NCBI GenBank assembly: GCA_034766995.1
Contig: CM068318.1
Coordinates: 30,392,603 to 30,456,602, forward strand
DNA: 64,000 nucleotides
Direction: 5' to 3'
From: Acanthacorydalis orientalis
Taxonomy: Eukaryota; Arthropoda; Insecta; Megaloptera; Corydalidae
In this document: positions 27,372 to 40,151 of the stretch, one piece after another
Layout of the letters: each line of letters opens with the position of its first letter
Position numbering within the stretch: position 1 is the first letter of the stretch
Notes under the pieces: model-generated
Told to the model about the DNA's origin: nothing
Seen by the model: only the letters and a program-made list of their open reading frames with translations
Databases searched by the model: none
Translations under genes and position numbers: made by a program

Positions 27372-27375
27372 ATGT
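27309..27375. repeat. (TA)n-(TG)n array
   Basis: TA tract joined to about eleven TG units on its right. Confidence 0.95.
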
Positions 27376-27665
27376 GTTACTGATACTATTCATTCAAATC
27401 AATATTTTATTCCTAATAATTGATATTTAATATAAGCTATTTTAAAATAACTATAATTGGATTATAAAGAAAAATATATACTAAATCTGAAATCAATTCA
27501 ATGATAAATAAAATATAAATATGAATAATAAACAAACGTCAGTTTACAAAGTATAGTAAATAAATTTTAAACTATTCGTTGTGATGAAATATTATTTAGA
27601 ACTTTACCATATTTTTTTTTCAAATATATATCAAAAATTATCACCATTTATTTTGACTAGGAGAA

Positions 27666-27968
27666 CAAATTCAGTTCTAAAAATGAATTTTTCTTCGACC
27701 CCTACCCCATAAAAAATAATTTCAGATTTAAAAGGTTTAGTAAATGATTATTGATCATTTTTGCTTGTTGCTTATGCGCATTTCAATAACGATTCCATCA
27801 CCAGAGCACTAAAATACAAGATAAAACAAACTTTTGTATAACTTAGCATTCTGAAGATAATTGTGTCGACATCGAAATGCATATTAGAAGCAGCCAAATG
27901 TTAAACATTTTGAAACAAAATATATTTTGTGCTTTGTAGTATGAAGCAATTTTTTTTTGTGAAAGTAT
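27666..27968. mobile_element. Foldback MITE, copy 1
   Basis: This ~300-bp block is internally palindromic. The left arm (about 27738-27800, with TTGCTTATGCGCATTTC) is the diverged inverse of the right arm (about 27845-27910, read inward GCTTCTAATATGCATTTCGA). Outer flanks start AAATTCAGTTCTAAAAATGA. The same arrangement, with closely related words, occurs at 48412-48705, which makes a dispersed foldback element likely. No coding frame. The superfamily is not determined. Confidence 0.55.
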
Positions 27969-28006
27969 GTCCAACTTTTTATAAAATTTTAATTTATTAA
28001 TATGTT

Positions 28007-28009
<3 letters not shown>

Positions 28010-28081
<72 letters not shown>
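28010..28081. repeat. (TA)n array
   Basis: Pure TA, about 70 bp. Confidence 0.95.
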
Positions 28082-28083
<2 letters not shown>

Positions 28084-28305
28084 TTAAAATGATAAACACA
28101 AAGTATTATTTTGGTTTCAGAGAGTATTATTTAAATTATATTTTTCGCACTTGAAATTTATATATTTATTTTCAAACTGTTTATATATAAAATAAACATT
28201 TGTTTTATTCTGTAATCCACAATATCTTAAAAAAATATCAAAAGATTAAAAAAATGCTTTTATGATTAATTTTCTAGATTAAAATGAAATATTTGATATT
28301 CTAAA

Positions 28306-28307
<2 letters not shown>

Positions 28308-28374
<67 letters not shown>
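28308..28374. repeat. (TA)n array
   Basis: Pure TA, about 65 bp. Confidence 0.95.
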
Positions 28375-28723
28375 AACCATATTGGAAGAAATAGATACTT
28401 ATCAAGTTATCTATAAAAAAGTATTATTTCTTATAGTCAAATATGTAATTATTCAGTTTAACTTTAAATATTTTAGGTACAATGGAGAAGTTTATTAATG
28501 TTAATAAAAAAAAACATTCATTTAAAAACATTATTTATTAACGATATTCATTAATATCGAAGCAAAAAAAATTTGATAAGAAATGTTTTTCAAATAAGGA
28601 TTTCAGTCATAATAATGGTTTATCCTATAAAAATCTAGTTTGTACATATTAAATTTCTTCAATTTTTTGTATAATATATATATGCAAATAAATATTTTTA
28701 AGTACACACGCACATATACATGT

Positions 28724-28726
<3 letters not shown>

Positions 28727-28820
<94 letters not shown>

Positions 28821-28821
28821 G
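28727..28821. repeat. (TA)n array
   Basis: TA with two TAAATA breaks spaced about 26 bp apart. Confidence 0.95.
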
Positions 28822-29140
28822 ATTAATTTAACAAATACATCTTGTATGATCTTTTAAATCCAAATTCTGTAGATGATAAGTTCATAACCTAAATTTAACC
28901 TTCAAATGACTGTTTATATTTTTCAAGACACGATAAAATTCAAATTACTTAATATAATATAAACGCACACAGATATATATATATATGTATGTATGTGTGT
29001 GTAAATATATATTTCAGTAATATATAAAACCACAATTTAAGTGAAATTTTAGCTTTAAATTACTTTTTGTTAAATATAATTCACGCAAACATTATTTTGC
29101 TTTATTTTTTTTTCGAATTTTTTAAATATTTGTTTCCATT

Positions 29141-29142
<2 letters not shown>

Positions 29143-29209
<67 letters not shown>

Positions 29210-29212
29210 TAT
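29143..29212. repeat. (TA)n array
   Basis: Pure TA followed by GTGTATGTG. Confidence 0.95.
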
Positions 29213-29324
29213 GTGCTTGATTGTATATGTGTGTATACATAATAATTATACATATTCGATTCTTTATAATTCAATTATAGATTTGCTTATCTTGTTTTAA
29301 CTTATACTTTAATATATTTTGTCG

Positions 29325-29328
<4 letters not shown>

Positions 29329-29397
<69 letters not shown>
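29329..29397. repeat. (TA)n array
   Basis: Pure TA after GTATGTATA. Confidence 0.95.
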
Positions 29398-29577
29398 ATA
29401 TATTTTCGTTATATTTTGATTTGGTTTAATTTATAAAGCTTAATATTTCCACTAAGATAATATGTACAAATTTAATTTCTATTAGAAATAAATCGGATAT
29501 CGTCGTAACAAGTAGTGATATTAATCTCAACATATCTATATGATATATTTGTATATACATATAATTGTATACACGTG

Positions 29578-29579
<2 letters not shown>

Positions 29580-29643
<64 letters not shown>

Positions 29644-29645
29644 TT
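29580..29645. repeat. (TA)n array
   Basis: Pure TA ending in TGTGTTTATA. Confidence 0.95.
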
Positions 29646-29828
29646 ATATTTATGTGTATATACAGACAAATAGATAGTTTAAACTGAAATTAGTTTCAGA
29701 GGACAATGTTTTTGTATAGAGATAAAAAAAACATAATTAATGTATACATTTCGTGTAAGAATGAAGTATATATTAAATTGTTTTAGTTATGATGACACTA
29801 ATGACATTTCCCTGTATTATTTAATTTC

Positions 29829-29912
29829 TTCAGTATGCTAAGAATATTATCTTAACATACTGAACATATTAAGAATATTATCTTTTCTTCAATATGTTAA
29901 GAATATTATCTT
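29829..29912. repeat. Short tandem and inverted repeat cluster
   Basis: A unit like CTTCARTATGYTAAGAATAT appears near 29830 and again near 29888, with a partial copy between. TTCAGTATGCTAAG at 29829-29842 pairs with CTTAACATACTGAA at 29851-29864 (13 of 14 bases) around an 8-nt loop. Confidence 0.6.
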
Positions 29913-30346
29913 TTTCGATAAAGAAATAAATTATTGGAAAAATAAATTTCCTCGCAGTTATTTTTTTCTATAAAAATATTTACATGTAAACATATTAATT
30001 TTCATTACTTTTGAGATTCACTGAATCACTCCAAACTGTTATGTTCTATTATTTAAAACTAAACGAAAACTGATTTTCAAGAATTACAAACACTTAATAA
30101 ATTGAATATTTTTATCAACTTTTTTCTATTTTTCCTAAAGAATATCTAATTTATTTGTCACAGCTTAAAAAACTATTTGATTGACACTTTCATTTTTAAA
30201 ATATATTTATATTTAATTTCACATTTATTTCAATAAATTATGATTTTGTACTGTCATGAAATAATAAATAAGATAGTATTTTTAAAATTCATAGTTGTTT
30301 ACTAATTCACATTACATATATATATATAAATATATATAAATATATA

Positions 30347-30429
30347 TTCACCGGAAAAGAGTAAAAACTATTTTTGTAGAATTAAAATTATGTATTCTAT
30401 ATGAATACGGAAACACTGTCACAAGTTCA
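30347..30429. other. AT-rich left edge of the CpG island
   Basis: Transition sequence. A small TA/TAAA tract lies just left of it (30315-30346). Confidence 0.4.
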
Positions 30430-30860
30430 AAATAATCACGACGTCGCAGTCACACACTACACTGACGGATACCGAACACGCGGTACTGAGTCCGATCAGA
30501 TTGATTTGATAGTCACTAGTTGTTATTGTTAAATTATTCGACTACTGTGACAAAACAGTACATAGTTTACACTATTATATCCAACGATGGATCGTAAGGC
30601 AGCTTTCGTTACTCTAGCTATAGCGCCGCGACGGTCCGAGTTCTTCGACAGATCGACGTCGCTCGGCTACTGAGCGAGGCGCTTCTGTGGCGGCGTCCCC
30701 GCCGAATGGACGCTTGTACCATGGCGCATGTGCGCCCTTCTAACTCCGATACGAAACCAAATCACACTCTTCGGGAGTTGTGTACGTGTGTACTTATTAC
30801 ACGTTATTCAGGTTGCAGAAGCTACTCTGGCTAGCTAGGTGGCCGATAACGAAGATGTTC
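30430..30860. promoter_or_regulatory. CpG-rich island, candidate promoter and first exon
   Basis: This block is abruptly GC-rich and full of CpG (GCGCCGCGACGG and GGCGGCGTCCCCGCC), unlike anything within several kb. Initiator-like TCAGT words occur on the minus strand (CTCAGTAGCCG, CTCAGTACCGCG and GTCAGTGTAG). On the plus strand an ATG at 30585 in good context (CCAACGATGG) opens 28 codons (MDRKAAFVTLAIAPRRSEFF at its start) before TGA. That could be an upstream frame or chance. The island fits the 5' end of a broadly expressed insect gene. The direction of transcription is not settled. Confidence 0.45.
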
Positions 30861-31644
30861 TAAAAACAGTTACGAGTAAAAATCTTTAGTTTACTAATTG
30901 AAAACAATTCTGTAAATCGTATTATATTAAGAAAAATATATAGTAGCTCTTATATTGCAAAAGTTAACTTTTAGTGGATGTGATTTTTATAAATATTCAC
31001 GCAAATGTCAATATTAATTTTATGAATAATAAAATAAAAAACCATCAGAAATTATGTACTTTCATTGAAATTAAATCTTCTTAAAACAACCTTCTTTTAT
31101 TAGTCTGTTATTATAGAGCTGATGTAAATAGGAACCGATATTATTTTAAATTTAATTTATTAATAGTACATATTCAGCTACTCTTTATATATAAATTTTA
31201 TCAAGATAGGTTATCTATTAAATAAAATATCCTTCATATTTTAACCTTCAAATTCCATTGTGTCTATAACATTATTATTATCTGCACTTTTTTTTTGAAA
31301 AAAGCTGAGTACAATGACTAGTATGTATATATTGTTCAAAATTGTTCTATAGTTAAAATTAAGATCAGTAACGATCAATATACGCGCTTTTTGTTGAAAC
31401 CATATATTGTAATATTAATTTGAGATGATTAGTTACAGAATATCACATTTATTATTCATTCTCATATTCCTCAAGGCGATTCAATATATTGCATGAAGTA
31501 ACATGTTTTATTATAAAACAATATAAAGTCATAATAGTGATTTAATTTTTTTTAAACGTAAATCACACTGATTAATAATTTATTATTTTTCTTTTTTATC
31601 GAATATGTTCTTTTTAATTAACGCATCGTTTTAAAATACTGTAA
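30861..31644. other. AT-rich DNA, nothing recognised
   Basis: No coding or repeat signal seen. Confidence 0.5.
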
Positions 31645-31866
31645 TGTGTCTCTAAAAGAAAAGAAATAACAAAACAAGAAAGGAAAGGCGACAACTTTGT
31701 TGTTTCAGAAAACAACAAAGAAAAAATCAAGCGTCTTGGAATTTTCAAAGCTATAGGAATCGATATAAATTTCCTTAATGGAAAAAATGAAATTAATCTG
31801 GTTTTTGATAATATTATCTCCGATGTATACATGTATAAAGATTATTCTTATGAAGTCAATATTTGA
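31645..31866 (+). CDS. Unassigned protein-like open frame, no ATG at start
   Basis: After a TAA at 31642 an open frame of 73 codons runs to TGA 31864-31866. Its middle looks protein-like rather than low-complexity: FVVSENNKEKIKRLGIFKAI, then NFLNGKNEINLVFDNIISDV, then YMYKDYSYEVNI. It lacks an ATG at the beginning, so it would be a terminal exon or a transposon fragment. A possible acceptor AG precedes the lysine-rich start, with a weak pyrimidine tract. I do not recognise the family. Confidence 0.25.
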   Translation, partial: CVSKRKEITKQERKGDNFVVSENNKEKIKRLGIFKAIGIDINFLNGKNEINLVFDNIISDVYMYKDYSYEVNI

Positions 31867-31920
31867 AACAAAACACTAATAATGATTTCAGGGATGAAAT
31901 TAGATTAGCATATAATTGAA

Positions 31921-31988
31921 CTTATATATATATATATACACATATATACATATATTACATATACACATATATATATATATATTCACAC

Positions 31989-32023
<35 letters not shown>

Positions 32024-32025
32024 TT
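31921..32025. repeat. (TA)n/(CATA)n-(GA)n array
   Basis: TA with ACACATA breaks, ending in GAGAGAGAGAGAG on the right. Confidence 0.9.
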
Positions 32026-32271
32026 GTATTATTATCCTCTATTTAAAGAATTTATTGTCCTCTTTTTTAACAACATTAAATTTGTGAAAAAAAATTAATT
32101 AAGATGTAATTAAAATTAAAAATGTGCATTTTAAAAACAAAATAATTACTTATTTAAAATACTATATACCAATAAAAGTCTTAATTATAACAAAAACATT
32201 TGTTTGGAGACATATATTTTTAGTTTTAATAGCTTATCATTATAATATATGACATTTATTATTATGATTAG

Positions 32272-32331
<60 letters not shown>
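32272..32331. repeat. (TA)n array
   Basis: Pure TA, about 58 bp. Confidence 0.95.
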
Positions 32332-32333
<2 letters not shown>

Positions 32334-32812
32334 GAATGAACAGATGTAAGAAAGAGATATAGAAAATATATTTTAATAACAAAAAGTAGTAACAATAAGC
32401 ACGAAAACCAACAAGAGAAATAAATATTAAAAACTAGTATTAATAGATTTGATTTTTTTAGATACTTAAACATAAAAAATAGATTATGATCATTAAATTA
32501 TAATGATAATGTTAAACCATTATTTACAAAAATATATAATAATGACAAGAATATTTCTCATAAATAATTTTATAACGATATTTCTGTTTATAATTATATC
32601 GATTAGAGCAAATTGGACAGATTTATTTCTTAGATACAAATAATATTTTTAATGAAATAAAACACTCATTACAATATTTTTATCAAAATGAAATCTGTAT
32701 CAATAGTATATATTGTTGTACTGTCTTATTTTTTAATTATAACGTTTTCATAAACAATAAACACTCTCTAAAAATAACAGATAATATTTGTATTCTTTAA
32801 TAAAAAATAATA

Positions 32813-32815
<3 letters not shown>
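32332..32815. other. AT-rich DNA, nothing recognised
   Basis: No gene or repeat structure seen. Confidence 0.5.
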
Positions 32816-32882
<67 letters not shown>

Positions 32883-32883
32883 A
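32816..32883. repeat. (TA)n array
   Basis: TA with one TAAATA break. Confidence 0.95.
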
Positions 32884-33110
32884 TAGTACCTTCTATTTTT
32901 ATGAATATTACGCATTTTAAACATATTGATATATAAGTACTAAATATTGTATTAAAGTTATTATCAATATTTTAATGATTTGTTTAATGTACTCCTCTAA
33001 AATAATTTCTACTTATTTATTCCATCGATTTGTATTAAATATATATGCTATGAATAATAATGTTAAGTAATTGTGTTGTAGGTATATTACGTTTTATCAT
33101 TAATTAGTTT

Positions 33111-33127
33111 TATATATACATATATAT

Positions 33128-33185
<58 letters not shown>

Positions 33186-33195
33186 GAGAAAAATG
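33111..33195. repeat. (TA)n-(GA)n compound microsatellite
   Basis: TA tract joined to the longest GA tract of the window (about 33143-33190), with GAAAGA breaks at its right end. Confidence 0.95.
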
Positions 33196-33830
33196 TAAAA
33201 AATGATTTAATTACATCTATTTAGAAAGTCAAGTGCAGGAAGCAGAATCTACTAAAACAATATGGGGTTTATTTTTAACTATTCCCCTTCTTTAATTTTT
33301 TCGTAAAGGCTCTACTAATGAAAGTAGTGGATTTACTATGCATAAATACAATTTATTCCAGGCATATAAATGATTGATGAAAGATTGAACATTCATCTCA
33401 CTCTCCACTGCATATACACATACACACAATTTTCGTCGTTGTTTAACTTTAATCTTTTGATCATTTATGATTACTTATTACATAGAAAAATATAAAAATA
33501 TGAATGAGGTTCTCCAAAAGTATGTAAGTTAACTCTTATTATTTATATTATAATAAATAATTATTATATGCGGTCCTTTTCATAAATATCTCCGATAGAA
33601 GAAATTTATTTTTATTAACATAGTCGAGCTTCAAGTACCTTCAAAGTTTATTTTAAGATTTTTATTTTATGTTAAGAAATTTCATTGAAAACAAATGCAA
33701 GAGAATCTAAAAAAGCCTATAAATCGATTCTAATTTCTTTAAATAAATTTTACTATCAAACTGTTATAGGTGTATAGTTAAGATCCTGAAACAACATTTC
33801 ATTTGTCCTAGTGTGTCATCATCATCACTG
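33196..33830. other. AT-rich DNA, nothing recognised
   Basis: No coding or RNA signal seen. Confidence 0.5.
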
Positions 33831-34226
33831 TGTTCAAAAAAAGGTACTACATATCAATTTAATATGATGACAATGTTTATTGTATTTTTTGATATTCGAG
33901 ATATTGTTCACCAAATTTGAGTACCTTATAGTAAGATCTTCAATTTGAAATATTGCCAAAAGATATAAATTGAAAAAAAAACAGTCAAGAAATTTGGGAA
34001 CATTATCATTATATTTTACATATACGATGATCTTTATACAATGATGTTCTAATTCAAAGAAATAACTTTTATAATTTCAGACAGTTCATTTTCATTCGAT
34101 TTCTCTGTTTTTGTATTTTTAAATTTTAAAGAAAGCTAAATAATATATATACCATAATATTTTAACAATCTATAACAATATGAAGACAGAATTTGACACC
34201 AAGCCAAAAGGTACCATATTTGAACA
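33831..34226. mobile_element. Possible MITE with TGTTCAAA ends
   Basis: TGTTCAAAAAAAGGTAC at the left and TGTTCAAATATGGTACC, read inward at the right, form an inverted pair about 400 bp apart (15 of 17 bases agree). The interior is AT-rich without frames. No clear target duplication was found, so this is tentative. Confidence 0.3.
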
Positions 34227-34329
34227 CTTCCAATATCGCTTTCAGTGACAGAAAATTTGGGAAAATTCAAAAAAATATATTTAAATTGCACATATTATAT
34301 ATATATATATATATATATGAGTATATCAA

Positions 34330-35235
34330 AATGTTCGAGAAAAGTATAAGATAGGGAGATGTAAAATCGCCGAAAGTATTTACTGAAGCATTAGAAGTAT
34401 TCAAATCACTCAATTGAGAGGACAAAAGAATCAAAATAAAGGACGAAATATTAAGTCACCTCTGGTTTGTTGATGATATCGTTACTTCGTAAATATTCTG
34501 GAAGAGCTACAAAAGAGGATAGAAGAATTAGATTACGCAAGTCAAAAAATTGACCTAAATATAACCATGCTAAATCAAAAGTATTGTTCAATGCGTTTGT
34601 CTGTCTGAAATAAATTGATATAAAAGAAAGAGAAATAGAATAATTTACAAAATATATCGATCTAGCTCAGCTTATCAACAGAGATGGATGATTTACTGAA
34701 GAAGTAAACAGGAGAACAAAAATGGGATTAAGCGCATTTTAACGAAACGTCTCGATATTTAAATCAACAATCCCACTCTGTTTGAAAAAAAAAGTATTTG
34801 ATCAATGTACACTACCAGTCCTTACACACGGAAGCAAAACATGTGTAATTAACATCAAAATCGTTCAGACTACAATCATCACAGACAAGTATAAAAAGAT
34901 GAATGCAAGGAATAATAATAAGAGATAAGAAAAGAATAGAATGGATACGAAAACATACAGGAGTCATAGATGTAAAAAGAGTAAAGAGTCTGAAATGTAA
35001 ACGAGCGGGATATGTTTCAAGAAGAGAAAGATAACAGAACAACCGAAAGATAACAGAAATTATAACTGGGAACCAAGGAATATAAAAAGATCTAGCAAGC
35101 AGAGAACAGATGGAGTAATAAAATTAAAAATTTTATTGGAAATCAGTGGAAAGGAGGGGCATTCAATCGTACAAAATGGAAAATTATAGAATAGGCCTTC
35201 ATTCAGCAGTGGATTGACAGAGGCTCCTGCTAATG
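34330..35235 (+). pseudogene. RTE-like LINE, 3' part of reverse transcriptase, decayed
   Basis: The broken frame reads GDVKSPKVFTEALEVF, EILSHLWFVDDIV (the catalytic box, usually FADD), IEELDYASQKIDLN, FKSTIPLCLKKKVFDQC and LPVLTHGSKTCV. This order matches the palm-to-C-terminal part of RTE/craniofacial-type LINEs. Many stops and indels interrupt it. The 3' end has the AGGCCTTCATTCAGCAGTGG segment shared with the copy at 40152-40690. It is a 5'-truncated dead copy; the 5' limit is approximate. Confidence 0.75.
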
Positions 35236-35870
35236 GTATAATCCGTGCTGTTTCTTAATAGATATTTACACTGATCATTGTGAAGTATTAGGTTGTAACA
35301 TATCAAGTTGCCGAATTTCAGTCAGTCAGAGATCGGCCGCGATTGAGAAATGTTCTGTGGAATATTTTTCAAGTTCAGCTATTTGGAATTGACTAGTGTA
35401 CTATACCCTTCAATTGTTCTTAAGTGCGAAATTATTTTTGTTATTTTCATTTTTTTATACCCTTTAACAGGTAACAAAAGATGGTGTAACAAAAGATTTG
35501 TTTTTACTTTTTTTATATGAGTTAAAGTTGGGACACAATAGAGCACACAAGGTAGCAGGTAGAAATATTAATGGAGCAGGTAGAAATATTAATAGAACAT
35601 CATCACCACTGCTACTTTCAATTTCATTTTCTGTAAAGTTATGTTCCATCTTCTACATCAAAAACTCTATAATCTGTGTTTGTCTACATTTTTAAGATTC
35701 TTGTAAATTTCTTCGCATCCGGCTATGTATTGTCTAATTTCTTTTTTATATTACAAACTGTGATCGATATATGGATCGTTATTAAGTAAAATATTTGTAC
35801 CTTTAATTTACAAAAATTCGATGAAATACAAACCGTGCAATTCGAGTATCGTGTAAACCAATAGAAGTGT
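35236..35870. other. Unassigned, slightly GC-raised stretch
   Basis: A small GC-richer patch (TCAGTCAGTCAGAGATCGG near 35320) has an initiator-like look. A 22-bp unit with GGTAGAAATATTAATRGA is duplicated near 35560-35600. No gene supported. Confidence 0.3.
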
Positions 35871-35933
35871 GAATATGTATATATATATATATATACATCT
35901 GTCTCTCTCTCGTCTCTCTCTCTCTCTATATAT

Positions 35934-35985
<52 letters not shown>

Positions 35986-35990
35986 ATGTG
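35871..35990. repeat. (TA)n-(TC)n-(TA)n-(TG)n compound array
   Basis: Two TC-rich stretches, each flanked by TA, end in a TG run. Here the purine tract is on the minus strand, opposite to the other GA tails. Confidence 0.9.
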
Positions 35991-36281
35991 TCATATAAGA
36001 ATTGTGACAATTTTTACTTGGCAATAATTTAAATAGCAGACAATATTTAATTTAATTTATGAAAATAATCAGATGACACTTTATAATCTCTATAAGTGCT
36101 ACTGATATCATGTAGACAATTTTTCCAAAAATACATGCAGAAATATTTTGCCAAGTATGTAAATATTTTACAAAAGTTTTTGGTATGAATATATCAATAA
36201 TCAAAATGTGTTATCCTAAATATTCATATTTTAAATAATTAGTACGTACCTTCAGAATTGACTATCTTTCTCTGTCTATAT

Positions 36282-36418
<137 letters not shown>

Positions 36419-36564
36419 CAGGTAATGAAAATGTATGTTATGTTGTTTTATATGTTTTTTTTGTCTCCATAGGAAAATTTAAATATCAATAATAATTAAG
36501 TTTATAAGTAAATTACGGAAATAACTTCATCTTATGATTGCCCTTTTATCTATTTCTTAATATC

Positions 36565-36569
<5 letters not shown>

Positions 36570-36606
<37 letters not shown>
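36570..36606. repeat. (TA)n array
   Basis: Pure TA tract. Confidence 0.9.
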
Positions 36607-36611
<5 letters not shown>

Positions 36612-36805
36612 TTAAAAATAAAATGTATGAATAAAAAACTATGCAGATATAATAAAGTATAATAAATGAATTATAATTAAAATGGAGTTACCTGTTTTGT
36701 AATGACCACGTTTGAATTTTGTTACTAACCTATAAAAGTAGTGTGAAATGTGACATGTATACGAGATTAACAAAGTATGTATATCTTAATAAAGAATATA
36801 ATAAT

Positions 36806-36808
<3 letters not shown>

Positions 36809-36864
<56 letters not shown>

Positions 36865-36909
36865 ATATACATATATATATACATGTAATATATATATATG
36901 TATATGTAT

Positions 36910-36972
<63 letters not shown>

Positions 36973-37018
36973 TATATATATAATATATATATATATATAT
37001 AATATATATATATATATG

Positions 37019-37052
<34 letters not shown>
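36809..37052. repeat. Long imperfect (TA)n array
   Basis: About 245 bp with repeated TATAATATA phase slips and a few TACATA/TGTA breaks. It borders the integrase fragment on the left. Confidence 0.95.
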
Positions 37053-37058
<6 letters not shown>

Positions 37059-37069
37059 CCAAAGCATAC

Positions 37070-37861
37070 GTCATATCCAACAACTGGATAATGACCAACA
37101 AATTACGATGCACTGGATCGCATCATCAGCTTGTAACTTAGTTCTAAAACAGTCAAATTCAAAAATTAAATTAATCAAATATAATACCCAAACAGATTCA
37201 AGAGTCCACCGACAAACGTGGTTTAAAAGGCTTTAGACGCTCAGCAACTACGACGACTCTTTTGAATCATCTTCTATCCATCGAAAATGACACCACCCGT
37301 ACTGTTGCCAATACTTTCAGGACCTTTACTGGTCCAATATATTTCGCTAACAGTTTGCCGCTACTTATACCACGTACAAGAAGCGTTCGCTCAACAAGCG
37401 TTACGTCTCCTACACAAAACTGTCTTGCCTTCAAACGTTTTTGAACAAATCGTTTCTTCATCTTCGCAGCAATAATATCGTACCGTACCTGACTCTCACC
37501 TTCACCATAGTTCGGTAAGATCTTTTTGAAGTATTCTGGTCAAACGTACTTCATTTCCTACCTTTGGTCTAAGAGTATATAACAATTCACTCAGGGCGAC
37601 CCCTGTGATTGCATTTTTCGTACCATTAATGCCCCGTTGCACCTATTGCAAAAACCTGTCCCAACCACCATGCTCGCCTCTGATACTTGCAGTTAATGAC
37701 CCTAAGATGGTTTGGTTAGCACGTTCCACTTGCCCGTTATGGGAGTAGCGACCGCATTCTTTATGTGCTTTATCTTATAATCTTTGCAAAATATTTTGAA
37801 TTCATTGCAATCAAACGCCTTCCTACGATCCGTGATAATTCTCTTTGGAGCGAATACTAAC

Positions 37862-37866
<5 letters not shown>
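37070..37866 (-). mobile_element. Ty3/gypsy-like integrase fragment
   Basis: Read on the minus strand from 37866, the frame shows KRIITDRRKAFDCNEFKIFC and KIKHIKNAVATP. This is the catalytic-core part of an LTR-retrotransposon integrase; RIITDRG is usual, here RRK. Further on a better preserved stretch at 37461-37267 reads MKKRFVQKRLKARQFCVGD, then LVERTLLVRGISSGKL and YIGPVKVLKVL, which is like the post-core chromodomain-proximal region. Stops and frameshifts lie between. Both ends stop at (TA)n arrays. No LTR, reverse transcriptase or gag remains. Confidence 0.65.
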
Positions 37867-37945
<79 letters not shown>

Positions 37946-37960
37946 GAGAGAGAGAGACGT
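37867..37960. repeat. (TA)n-(GA)n array
   Basis: TA tract ending in GAGAGAGAGAGAC. It borders the integrase fragment on the right. Confidence 0.95.
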
Positions 37961-38130
37961 CTCTGTAACACAATAATGTTGTTAGTAGCAATTATGTTAA
38001 CACTCACTTATGCTGATTTATCAAGATCAACTGATAGTCAAAATCTATGACATCTTACTAATTATTTCTGTGAACTTTTGATTTATTAGTGTGGATTTAT
38101 TATTTTATTAAAAATACATTTATGTATCGA

Positions 38131-38134
38131 TCTA

Positions 38135-38178
<44 letters not shown>

Positions 38179-38216
38179 TATATATATATATATATATATA
38201 CTCGTATATATCGTTC

Positions 38217-38255
<39 letters not shown>
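38131..38255. repeat. Compound (TA)n array
   Basis: Three TA tracts separated by TAGATA and a CTCGTATATATCGTTCA spacer. Confidence 0.9.
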
Positions 38256-38259
<4 letters not shown>

Positions 38260-38835
38260 AATTTTCTGGCATACGTGTTCTGTACTACAAAGATAGTATT
38301 TTTCCTTAAATGTTTATATTTGGTTAATATATTTTTGACTTCCATAAATAAACAAGAGTTTGATAATTTTTTGAAATATAATGTAGTTAACAACTAATTT
38401 TTATTCATTTTTTGATACAAAATATAAGATGAAAACATATTTATGTATGTGTGAAAGAAATTATCGAAGTATGACTAATTGGACGATAACAAAGATGACC
38501 TACTTTTTAATTATGATTAGATATTTTTAGAAAAAATCTTGAGAACATGTTATTATAGAAATCACAACATCCTCAGTGAATGTACATGACGAGGATTTAT
38601 TAATTCCTCAATAGTGTTATAATTTAATTAGAAAATTCCAAAAATATCTTTTTCTTTTCGACGTTCTTTGGACACTAAGTAATCAAGATGGACTTATACA
38701 AATATTTCATTTCTCAAGTGTATAAGATATTCTGGACAAATTTTGTCATATAATTTTAATTCAACACATATTTAATAATTTAACAAATAAAAATCGAATT
38801 CAATAAAGATACTATACGTATGAATGTACTTGTAT
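38256..38835. other. AT-rich DNA, nothing recognised
   Basis: No gene or element ends found. Confidence 0.5.
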
Positions 38836-39825
<990 letters not shown>

Positions 39826-39837
39826 ATATACATATAC

Positions 39838-39902
<65 letters not shown>

Positions 39903-39908
39903 TATACA

Positions 39909-39952
<44 letters not shown>

Positions 39953-40059
39953 TATATGTATATATATGCATATATAAATATAAATATATATATATATACA
40001 TATATATACATATATATATACATATATATATATACATATATATATACATATATATATAC

Positions 40060-40131
<72 letters not shown>

Positions 40132-40151
40132 GCATATATATATATATATAT
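39826..40151. repeat. Longest (TA)n array of the window
   Basis: About 325 bp of TA with irregular CATA, GTA and TAAATA breaks. It continues directly from the GAT-type tail of the RTE-like fragment on its right. Confidence 0.95.
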
